Shown one piece after another: positions 13,692 to 21,395 of a stretch of 24,751 bases of DNA. The position numbers and the translations under genes are program-made. The DNA comes from JBNLBT01 sp050303435. Its GTDB lineage: Bacteria > Pseudomonadota > Gammaproteobacteria > Xanthomonadales > Marinicellaceae. The notes under the pieces are model-generated. The model did no database searches. It saw only the letters and a list, made by a program, of their open reading frames with translations, and was not told where the DNA came from. The stretch lies in contig JBNLBT010000045.1 in NCBI GenBank assembly GCA_050303435.1, positions 1-24,751 on the forward strand, written 5' to 3'. The first letter of the stretch is position 1, and every line of letters starts with the position of its first letter.

Positions 13692-16545
13692 CAAGAAAAC
13701 CGAAATCTGGATTCAGGCCAGTGCCGTGTATGAAACAATGGCCGATCTGCCGCTTGAACAAGCCCTGAAAACGCTGTCCGAACACAAGGGTTTATCTGCC
13801 GAGGTGGTCGATGCGGTGCGCAAGCTGGTGATTTGGAGCCAACACGCGGACGTTGATTTTGAACGCATGGTGACGCCGGCATTGGCCAAACCGGTTGAGT
13901 CTTCTGCTGCTGCCGGTGACCTGATGGGGCCGTACCGATTGATGGAGGAAATTGGCCAGGGCGGCATGGCGCGGGTGTTCAAGGCCGAACGCAGCGATGC
14001 CAGTATCCAGAAATTTGTCGCCATCAAGTTGTTCAATCAGGCCCATGTGTCGCCGGCACAGCGCCAACAGTTTGAAAATGAACAGGCCATATTATCCAGA
14101 CTTGATCATCGCAACATCGTGTCAATGCACCATGGCGGTGTGACAGAGGATGGCACACCGTACATGGTGATGGACCACATTGAGAACGCCCGGCCGATCG
14201 ACCAATACTGTCGCGATGAACAACCCTCGGTGCAGGAGACCGTGCGACTGATCCAGAACATCGCTGAGGCTTTGGCCTATGCGCATGGCAATTTGGTGGT
14301 TCACCGGGACCTCAAGCCGGGCAATATACTGATGGATGCCCACGATGATGTGCGCGTTGTGGATTTTGGCATCGCGCGATTGTTGGATGAACCCGGTGTT
14401 CAGGACGGCAAAAGCACCTGGACTGCGTTGACCCCGGACTACGCGGCCCCGGAGCAGATCAATGCACAGCGTGTCAGCGTCCAGTCCGATGTGTTTTCTC
14501 TGGCCGCGGTGTTGTTGGGCTTGCTCATCAATGGCGATCCGTTGCCCCAGGATCGGGTGCTGAGACGCTGCCGGGACGACGCTGATTTTGTCGCGGCCCG
14601 ACTGCAGTCGTTGGGCGTGGACCGCGATCTGAAAAACATCGTCAATAAAGCCATGCAGTTCGACGCCAGCCGTCGATATCCGGACATGCAATCACTGGCA
14701 CGGGATTTGCACCGCTGGTTGCAGGCCGAACCGGTTGAAGCCACCGGCGATTCGGTGTTTTATCGCTGGCGATTGTTCATGCGCCGACGCCGGGCGTTGT
14801 CGGCCGCGCTGGTGACGCTTGGGCTGTCATTGATGCTGGGCATCAGCGCCTTGCTGTGGCAAGTGAAACAGACTCGCCTGGAAGCATCGAAGGCTGAACA
14901 AGTCAAACAGTTCATGCTCAACACCTATTCGGTGCTGGACCCGGATCTGGCTCAAGGTGACGACATTTCTGCACGTGATCTGCTGGCCACATCGCGAGCG
15001 GAATTGATGCACGACCAGACACTGGATGCAGCGGTGCGTTTTGAATTGCTCAGCGCACTGGGCATTGCAAACGGTCAAATCGGGGCCTATGACCAGGGCA
15101 TAGAATTGTTGCAGGCGGCAGGGTCTTTGCGCGATGATCCCGAGGTGCGCAGCCGCCTGGCCGCCCTGCATCTGGCCAATGGCAATGAAAGTGAAGCCGA
15201 AGCGCTGTTGAACGCGCTGTCCGACGCGTCGTTGCAGTCCATGGACACCCGGTCACGGGTATTGCGTACCCTGTTGCAACTGCAATCCACGCGCGGGGAT
15301 CTTAAGCTGGCGGCCCGCACGGTCGCTCAGTTGGAACAATTGAATCAATCTGAAAAGCCACCAAGCGTGCAAATATTGAATGACCTGGCGGTGGCCAAGT
15401 ACCACTTTGATGATTCACAGCCTGAACGGGCGCTGCAACTGTTGCAACATTCACTGCAACAACAGGGCGGAGGGCTGTCCAGCACCAACACCTTGATCAT
15501 GCGATTGAAACAGCGCATCAGTTCGATCCACAGCAGCATGGGACAACATGCGCAGGCGGTAGAGGTGTTGCAGAACCTTTTGGACGATGAATTGACGGTG
15601 TTGGGGGATGCCCACCCGGTGTATGCCGACACCTTGTTGGATATGGCCGCCACCCAGCGTGGCATGGGTCAAATGCCGGAAGCCATGCAATCAGCGCAAA
15701 AGGCGCTTGAACTGAATCGCACACACCGCGGTGAGGACCATCATTCAGTGGCGCGTTCCTTACAGATGCTGGGTACTTTGAACGCCATCAGCGGTGAATA
15801 CGCCAAAGCCATCGACTTGTTCCAGCAATCGGTTGCAATTTTTGAATTGCACACCACCGCTGATAATCCAAATGTCCTGGACATCAAAACCGACATCGGC
15901 CAATTGCTCGCGGTTGAAGATCGCCTGGAAGAATCACTGGCCATACTCAAGGAAGTGTATCAGGCCCAACTGAACAAACTGGGACCGGATCACAGGTCCA
16001 CCATATACGCCCAGTCAACCCTGGGTTTGACCCACAGTCAACTGGGTGAACACGAACAGGCCATCGAGCTGGTGGGCGATGCGCATCAGGCGGCCGTTCG
16101 CAGTCTGGGGAAATCGCACCCGATTGCCGTCAATGGATTGTTTTCATTCGGTCGGGTGTTGCGCGCAGCCGGTGATTACCAACGTGCACTGGACACGTTT
16201 TTACGCATAGAAACGGAGTCCCTGCTGAACCCCAATGATGAAAAAATGACCGTGTACACGCGCGTGGTGTCCCGAGTATATGCCGAGTTGGGGCAAGATG
16301 AAAAGAGTCTGGAATACGCCCGCCGTTCAGTGCAATTGCATCGGCAGATTTTCACTGAAAACAACCCCAACACCCTGCGATCGTCTGCCTATCTGGCCGA
16401 AGTGTTGATCAATCAAAATCAATTGGATGAGGCCGAAGACATCTTGCAGCGCATGGGCGAAATCATCGAGGAACATGAACTCAACACACACCCGGTGTAT
16501 GCCACTTGGCAAGCCATCAGTGAACGCCTGAAACAGGCCCGGTGA
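13684..16545 (+). CDS. Transmembrane Ser/Thr protein kinase with TPR sensor tail
   Basis: From ATG 13684 (GAGGG 11 nt upstream) the protein has 953 residues. An 80-residue N-terminal helical segment precedes a complete kinase domain: glycine loop GQGGMARV at 91-98, VAIK Lys115, HRDLKPGN with catalytic Asp209, DFG at 227-229, and a Ser/Thr-rich activation loop before APE at 255-257. After a basic RRRR, a single membrane helix spans about 371-394. The remaining 560 residues are tetratricopeptide repeats (for example HPVYADTLLDMAATQRGMGQ and HSVARSLQMLGTLNAISGEY) and should face the periplasm. Its overlap with the sigma gene suggests it phosphorylates that factor, as PknT does EcfP. The signal sensed is unknown. 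It converges with the FGGY kinase gene, with 21 nt between. Confidence 0.92.
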   Translation: MSDKKTEIWIQASAVYETMADLPLEQALKTLSEHKGLSAEVVDAVRKLVIWSQHADVDFERMVTPALAKPVESSAAAGDLMGPYRLMEEIGQGGMARVFKAERSDASIQKFVAIKLFNQAHVSPAQRQQFENEQAILSRLDHRNIVSMHHGGVTEDGTPYMVMDHIENARPIDQYCRDEQPSVQETVRLIQNIAEALAYAHGNLVVHRDLKPGNILMDAHDDVRVVDFGIARLLDEPGVQDGKSTWTALTPDYAAPEQINAQRVSVQSDVFSLAAVLLGLLINGDPLPQDRVLRRCRDDADFVAARLQSLGVDRDLKNIVNKAMQFDASRRYPDMQSLARDLHRWLQAEPVEATGDSVFYRWRLFMRRRRALSAALVTLGLSLMLGISALLWQVKQTRLEASKAEQVKQFMLNTYSVLDPDLAQGDDISARDLLATSRAELMHDQTLDAAVRFELLSALGIANGQIGAYDQGIELLQAAGSLRDDPEVRSRLAALHLANGNESEAEALLNALSDASLQSMDTRSRVLRTLLQLQSTRGDLKLAARTVAQLEQLNQSEKPPSVQILNDLAVAKYHFDDSQPERALQLLQHSLQQQGGGLSSTNTLIMRLKQRISSIHSSMGQHAQAVEVLQNLLDDELTVLGDAHPVYADTLLDMAATQRGMGQMPEAMQSAQKALELNRTHRGEDHHSVARSLQMLGTLNAISGEYAKAIDLFQQSVAIFELHTTADNPNVLDIKTDIGQLLAVEDRLEESLAILKEVYQAQLNKLGPDHRSTIYAQSTLGLTHSQLGEHEQAIELVGDAHQAAVRSLGKSHPIAVNGLFSFGRVLRAAGDYQRALDTFLRIETESLLNPNDEKMTVYTRVVSRVYAELGQDEKSLEYARRSVQLHRQIFTENNPNTLRSSAYLAEVLINQNQLDEAEDILQRMGEIIEEHELNTHPVYATWQAISERLKQAR

Positions 16546-16566
16546 GCCGACTGAATCCCGCTTTGA

Positions 16567-18129
16567 TCATTCAGGATAGCCGGTGATGTCGCGGATGCGG
16601 CGGTACACTGGTTTCAGCCTGGCCTCCAGTTGCAGATACACGTCGCGGTACAGCCGCCGGTACAATTCGACCTGTTCTGGCCTGGGTTCGAACACCGCGC
16701 GCGTGCGGGTCATGGCGGCGATGGCGCCCGGATAATCGCGCTGCAGTCCGAGCCCCACCGCGGCGTTGATCGCCGCGCCCAGTCCTGAAGTTTCGTGTGT
16801 GTGTGGCCGTTCGGCCGGCAGGTTGAACACGTCCGCGCTGATCTGCATGGCCGCGTCGGATTGTGAGCCGCCACCGGAGACGCGCAAGGCGGTGAAGGCT
16901 TGCCGCTGTTGCCGTTCAATGCGTTCGGCGCCTTCCTTGAGTCCGTAACACAGGCCTTCCAGAATGGAGCGGTACATGTGTGCGCGCGTGTGCACGTCGC
17001 CAAAACCCAGTATCGCGCCTTTGGCGTGCAGATTTTTCAAACCCGGCGACCAGTGCGGCTGCAGCACCAGACCCATGGAGCCCGGCGGCACGCTGTTGAC
17101 CAGATCATCGAACAGGGACTCGGCGCTGACGCCAAGTTTTTCCGCGCGTTTGCGCTCGTGCAGGCCGAATTCCTGCTTGAACCAGCTGACCATCCAGAAA
17201 CCGCGGAAAATCATTGCTTCGGTGTTGTATTGATCCGGGATGGCCGACGGGTACGGCGGCACAAAGCGCAGTGGCTCGACGTATTTTTCATTGTTGCTGT
17301 TGACCGTGGCGGTGGTGCCGAAACTCAGGCTGGCCTGGTGCGGCCGGTGGCAACCGCTGCCGAGCACTTCACAGGCTTTGTCCGAGGCCGCGGCCAGCAG
17401 CGGCAGGCCGGCCGGAATGCCGGTGTCCTCTGCCGCCTCATTCGAGATTAGTCCCAGCCGTTCGCCTGGCTTGATGAGTTCAGGCAACTGTTCGCGGCGA
17501 ATCGGCAGGGCCGCCCATTTCCAGTCGTGTGTACCAGCCCAGCGCTGTTTTTTGTAGTCGAACGGCACGTAGCCGACCGTGCTGGCCACCGAATCGCGAA
17601 ATTCGCCGCACAGTTTGTGGTTGAGATAGCCGGACAGAAACACGAAGTGTGCGGTTTTGCCCCAGATCTCCGCCTGGTTTTGCGCAATCCAGTTGGCCTG
17701 GGCCTTGCGGCGGAAATAATCGATCGAGGCGCTTTGCCCGAGCGCAGCGAACAGTGCACGCCAGTGCCACGGCAGCGGTTGTTGAATCTCAGCCAGGCGC
17801 TGATCCAGCCAGATCATCGCCGGCCTCAGCGGTTGCCCGGCGGCGTCCAGGTTGACCACTGTGTTGCGCTGGGTGGTCAGGCTCACGCCGGCCACGCGGC
17901 GCTTGTCCACGCCGGAATCAATCCACAGTTGTTGCGTGGCTTTGCACAGCTGTTGCCAGAAATACTCGCAGCGCTGCTCGGCCCAGCCGGGTTGGTCGGA
18001 ATAGTAGGCCTGCAGCGGCACCTGTGAGATGGCGACGCATTCGCCGCGCAGATCAAACAGCAGCGCGCGCACGCTCTGGGTGCCGTTGTCGATGGCCAGC
18101 AGCAGGCGGTTGTCCTGTTCCTGTGTCAT
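16567..18129 (-). CDS. FGGY family carbohydrate kinase (glycerol kinase-like)
   Basis: This 520-residue cytoplasmic kinase has the N-terminal nucleotide-binding motif AIDNGTQS (12-19). The probable catalytic base is Asp250 in AAASDKACEVLG, the motif SFGTTATV is at 269-276 and GGGSQSD at 419-425. The second FGGY signature region is SGLGAAINAAVGLG (448-461). FGGY enzymes phosphorylate glycerol, dihydroxyacetone or sugars; sequence alone does not fix the substrate. Its position 7 nt after a GlpD-like gene and in an operon with an alkyl-DHAP-synthase-like gene favours glycerol or dihydroxyacetone. The frame is open 70 codons further upstream, but that part overlaps the GlpD-like gene and is not family-like; GGAGG lies about 13 nt before ATG 18129. 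Confidence 0.88.
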   Translation of the reverse strand: MTQEQDNRLLLAIDNGTQSVRALLFDLRGECVAISQVPLQAYYSDQPGWAEQRCEYFWQQLCKATQQLWIDSGVDKRRVAGVSLTTQRNTVVNLDAAGQPLRPAMIWLDQRLAEIQQPLPWHWRALFAALGQSASIDYFRRKAQANWIAQNQAEIWGKTAHFVFLSGYLNHKLCGEFRDSVASTVGYVPFDYKKQRWAGTHDWKWAALPIRREQLPELIKPGERLGLISNEAAEDTGIPAGLPLLAAASDKACEVLGSGCHRPHQASLSFGTTATVNSNNEKYVEPLRFVPPYPSAIPDQYNTEAMIFRGFWMVSWFKQEFGLHERKRAEKLGVSAESLFDDLVNSVPPGSMGLVLQPHWSPGLKNLHAKGAILGFGDVHTRAHMYRSILEGLCYGLKEGAERIERQQRQAFTALRVSGGGSQSDAAMQISADVFNLPAERPHTHETSGLGAAINAAVGLGLQRDYPGAIAAMTRTRAVFEPRPEQVELYRRLYRDVYLQLEARLKPVYRRIRDITGYPE

Positions 18130-18136
18130 GGTGTTT

Positions 18137-19714
18137 TCAGCCCTCCGGAGGCGCGTAATGGCGCGCATACACTGTGCGAAAATGTGCGCATTCCTGCTGC
18201 CAGTGCGCGTCGTCCCAACCCAGCAGATTCTGACACAGACGGCGCACCGCAGGCCACTGCGCGGCCGCGCCGTCGGGCAGCAGGTTGCCGATGCGCGTGC
18301 GGCGCAGCAACAGATCCTCCAGGTGCACCACCTGTTCATGTTGCGCCGCCCAGATCAGCTCAGCCCAGCGGTGCGGGCTGTCGGCGATGCGCTCAAGCGA
18401 TGCGTCCGTGGCCGTCGCCAGGCAATCATCGACGGCCGCGCCGAGGCGCGCGCCCAGCCAGGTTGCGGCGGGTGAATCGCCCGGCCTGGTCGCCAGCGGC
18501 AGCAACAAATTCGCCTTGGCCGCAGCGCGCGCCAGTGGCAGCAGCCCGGCCAGGTGGCCCAGCGCTTCACGCGCAATCGGCCGAAAAGTGGTCAATTTGC
18601 CGCCGGCGATGTGCACCACGCGACCAGTGGCGACGACGCGGTGCTCGCGTTTTTCGTCGGAGGCGGCGGCGCCGCGGCCGCTGTCAATCACCGGGCGTAC
18701 GCCGGCAAACGATGAGGTGATGTCTGCCGTGCGGATGCCGGCGTGCGGAAACACATGATCCACCGCGCGCAGCAGATAATCGGTTTCCTCGCGACCGATG
18801 CGCGGTTCATGCGCCAGGCCGTCGCGGTGTTCCACGTCGGTTGTGCCGATCAGGGTGTGCCCCAGCCAGGGGTACACCATCACCGGGCGTTTGTCTTCGG
18901 GGTGCGTGAAGGTGACCGCGGCATACACCGGCAAACGCCAGGCCGGCACCACCAGGTGGCTGCCACGCAGCGGCCGCATGATCAGGCCGTTGTCGCAGCC
19001 GTGCCAGGGCGCGTCGGCCCAGGCGCCGGTGGCATTCACCGCGGCGTGTGCGCGCAGCTGCAGAGGCGCCGAATGTCCGGCCGCGCGGGCCTCGATGCGC
19101 ACCGCGTCGGCGTCCGCCTCTAGCGCCGTGACCGCGCAGTAGTTCAGGCTCTCACCGCCGCCGCTCCAGCCGCCCTGCAGCAGGCGCAGCACCAGCCGCG
19201 CGTCGTCGGTCATGGCGTCAGAAAACACGCTGGCCTGACGCAGGGCATGGCCGTTGCGCTGCAGCGCAAGTCCGGGCACGCGCCACAGGGTTTGTTCGGC
19301 GCTGAGGGCCTTGCTGAAGCGTGCGCCGGCGTAGTGGTCGTACACTTTGAGCACCGCTCGAAAGATGCGACCGCTGGGCCATTCGCCGGCGTAGTGACCC
19401 ATGATGAATGGCGTGCGCTCGACCAGACCCGGCAAGACCTTGAGCAAGGCTTCGCGTTCACGCACCGATTCGCGCGCCAGTTTCAGTTGCCCTTTGGCCA
19501 GATAGCGCAGCCCGCCGTGCACCATCTTCGAGGAGCGGCTGGAAGTGCCTGAGGCGTAGTCATGCTGTTCCAACAGCAGGCATTTGAGGCCCAGCGCTGT
19601 GGCCAGATTGAACACCCCGGCGCCGGTGACGCCGCCACCGATGACGATGAGATCAAAGACGCCGCCATCGGCCAGGGCCGCGAGGCGTGCCTGGCGTTGT
19701 TCGGCGGCGTTCAT
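18137..19714 (-). CDS. glpD: FAD-dependent glycerol-3-phosphate dehydrogenase (GlpD-like)
   Basis: This 525-residue protein has an N-terminal FAD-binding motif VIGGGVTGAG (24-33) and the family signature GTSSRSSKMVHGGLRYL (56-72). Later blocks are NATGAWAD, the substrate-side segment PWLGHTLIGTTDVEH, and HIAGGKLTTFRPIAREAL near the end of the catalytic domain, followed by the helical C-terminal cap. The reaction is oxidation of sn-glycerol-3-phosphate to dihydroxyacetone phosphate with electrons passed to quinone at the inner membrane. ATG 19714 overlaps the stop of the upstream flavoprotein gene (ATGA), so translation is coupled. An upstream in-frame extension of 56 codons lies inside that gene and was discarded. 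A second, housekeeping GlpD may exist elsewhere. Confidence 0.9.
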   Translation of the reverse strand: MNAAEQRQARLAALADGGVFDLIVIGGGVTGAGVFNLATALGLKCLLLEQHDYASGTSSRSSKMVHGGLRYLAKGQLKLARESVREREALLKVLPGLVERTPFIMGHYAGEWPSGRIFRAVLKVYDHYAGARFSKALSAEQTLWRVPGLALQRNGHALRQASVFSDAMTDDARLVLRLLQGGWSGGGESLNYCAVTALEADADAVRIEARAAGHSAPLQLRAHAAVNATGAWADAPWHGCDNGLIMRPLRGSHLVVPAWRLPVYAAVTFTHPEDKRPVMVYPWLGHTLIGTTDVEHRDGLAHEPRIGREETDYLLRAVDHVFPHAGIRTADITSSFAGVRPVIDSGRGAAASDEKREHRVVATGRVVHIAGGKLTTFRPIAREALGHLAGLLPLARAAAKANLLLPLATRPGDSPAATWLGARLGAAVDDCLATATDASLERIADSPHRWAELIWAAQHEQVVHLEDLLLRRTRIGNLLPDGAAAQWPAVRRLCQNLLGWDDAHWQQECAHFRTVYARHYAPPEG

Positions 19715-21309
19715 GGCTGCAGCAGCGTGCCCGGGTTGAGGCGTTGATCCGGGTCGAACTGATCGCACAGCGTGCGCAGGGTCTGCATGCCCTGGGCGCC
19801 CTTTTCCACCGCCAGGTAAGGCGCGTGATCCTTGCCCACACCGTGTTGGTGGGAAATGGTGCCGTGGTTGTTGACGATGCATTCGCTGGCGGCGTGCTTG
19901 AGTTTTTCCCAGCGCGTGCGGGTTTGTGCGTAATCCGCGGCGCAGCGGTACAGGTAGGTGGTGTACAGCGAACAGCCTTGCGGATACACATGCGACAGGT
20001 GAGTGAACACCATCACCGGCTCGTTTTCATCCGCCAGCCCATTGCGCAGTGTCTCTTCAGTGGCCTGCATCAGGGTGTCCACGTGGCGCCAGTCGGTGGC
20101 GGTTTCCAGCGTGTCGACCGCCAGACCCTGCAGCCACAGCGCTTCGCGCAAATACGGCAGGCGGAAGCGGTTTTTCGCCCACGCCGCGCCCAGTGCGGTG
20201 CCGCAGTGCACGCCGCGGTGTTGCCGCGCGCAGCGCAGGGCCTGCCGACGCACGGCGCGTGAGGCGTCTTTCTGGCCAGTGATGCCAAGGGTCAGCATGC
20301 ACATCTGCCCGGCGGTGCAGCCGCGCAGGTTCAAATAACGCAGCAGCCAGTCGAATTTACTCGAGGCACCGGCCAGTTGCAGTTGCGTCGCGGTTTCCGC
20401 GGCGTTGCTCAGGCGCAGCATGGACAGCGGCATTTTCTGTTGCGCCAGCGCACGACAAAACGCACGGCCGCGTTCCCAGTCGGGAAAAAACACCACATGA
20501 AAGGCTTCGTGTTGCGGCAGGCGCATCACGCGCACCGCCGCTTCAGTGATCACGCCCAGGCGGCCTTCGCTGCCGAGCACCACTTCGCGCAGATCCGGCC
20601 CGGCCGCCGACGCCGGAAAGGTGGGCAACTCCCAACGGCCGTCAAAGGTCATCAGCGTGCCGCCGGCAAACAGCTGTTCGATGCGCCCGTAGCGCAGCGA
20701 TTGCTGCCCGCTGGAACGTGACGCCACCCAGCCACCCAGGGTCGAATATTCAAAGGATTGCGGATAGTGCCCCAAGGTGTAACCGCGGTTGCGCAGCTGC
20801 GCTTCCAGTTGCGGGCCGTTGACGCCGGCGCCAAAGCGCGCGATGCGGCTGCATTCGTCCAGATCCAGCAAGGCGTTCATGCGGCCCATGTCACAGGTCA
20901 GCACCGGCCGCCTGGACGCGGTTGGATTGATGTGGCCGGCCACCGAAGTGCCGCCGCCGTAGACGATCAGGTCGAAATCCAGGTTGCGTGCCAGAGTCAG
21001 CAGTTCCGCCACCTGGTCATTGGACTCGGGCCAGGCGACGCCATCCGGCAGCGCCTCAAAGCGGCCGCTGCGCATGCTCAACCAGTCCGGCAGGGATTGT
21101 CCACAGGCGTGGCGAATGCGTGCATCAGCGCCGCGGTCGATCAGCGGGTGCTCAGGCAAACGCGAAGCCGGCACCCGCGCCAGCGCCTCTTCCAGGGTGG
21201 CGTCCGGCAGTGCGTGGGCTGCGCCCAGGTGTGATTTAAGGTGCGCCTTGGCCGATTCCGGCAAAGACGGGCTTGTGGCGTCGTCGCCCCAACCGTTCCA
21301 ACGTCGCAT
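19711..21309 (-). CDS. FAD-binding oxidase resembling alkyl-DHAP synthase
   Basis: This 532-residue flavoprotein begins MRRWNGWG, the same opening block (WNGWG) found before the FAD domain of eukaryotic alkylglycerone-phosphate synthase (AGPS). The FAD-binding segment has YGGGTSV (117-123), then FEYSTLGGWVASRSSG (186-201) and GSEGRLGVITEA (246-257). The cap domain has an Arg at 299 in SMLRLSN, a Tyr-rich strand CSLYTTYLYR, and the active-site-like HQHGVGK (487-493), all aligned with AGPS landmarks. AGPS exchanges the acyl chain of acyl-DHAP for a fatty alcohol, making the ether bond. Bacterial relatives may instead be D-2-hydroxyacid or glycerol-phosphate dehydrogenases. It heads an operon with GlpD-like and FGGY-kinase genes, supporting a DHAP-linked substrate. 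Confidence 0.85.
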   Translation of the reverse strand: MRRWNGWGDDATSPSLPESAKAHLKSHLGAAHALPDATLEEALARVPASRLPEHPLIDRGADARIRHACGQSLPDWLSMRSGRFEALPDGVAWPESNDQVAELLTLARNLDFDLIVYGGGTSVAGHINPTASRRPVLTCDMGRMNALLDLDECSRIARFGAGVNGPQLEAQLRNRGYTLGHYPQSFEYSTLGGWVASRSSGQQSLRYGRIEQLFAGGTLMTFDGRWELPTFPASAAGPDLREVVLGSEGRLGVITEAAVRVMRLPQHEAFHVVFFPDWERGRAFCRALAQQKMPLSMLRLSNAAETATQLQLAGASSKFDWLLRYLNLRGCTAGQMCMLTLGITGQKDASRAVRRQALRCARQHRGVHCGTALGAAWAKNRFRLPYLREALWLQGLAVDTLETATDWRHVDTLMQATEETLRNGLADENEPVMVFTHLSHVYPQGCSLYTTYLYRCAADYAQTRTRWEKLKHAASECIVNNHGTISHQHGVGKDHAPYLAVEKGAQGMQTLRTLCDQFDPDQRLNPGTLLQP

Positions 21310-21319
21310 GGCTGCTCTT

Positions 21320-21340
21320 TTGACTCTCTTTCAAAGTCAA
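21320..21340. promoter_or_regulatory. Inverted repeat in the leader of the flavoprotein operon
   Basis: TTGACT-N9-AGTCAA is a perfect 6-bp dyad located 11-31 nt upstream of ATG 21309. No T-tract follows, so an operator or leader hairpin close to the ribosome binding site is more likely than a terminator. On the plus strand, TTGACT with TATGAT 15 nt downstream weakly resembles a rightward promoter. Confidence 0.4.
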
Positions 21341-21371
21341 TATGATAGAACAAAACGGTTGTGAATTGGGC

Positions 21372-21394
21372 AAAAAGCCGGCCCGCAAGCCGCC
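21372..21394 (-). terminator. Probable terminator after the metzincin gene
   Basis: Immediately beyond the stop at 21396, the minus strand holds CGGC-TTGCGG-GCCG followed by GC and TTTTT (21376-21372). The stem is short and GC-rich with an adjacent mismatch, so the call is moderate. It would separate this gene from the flavoprotein operon. Confidence 0.45.
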
Positions 21395-21395
21395 G

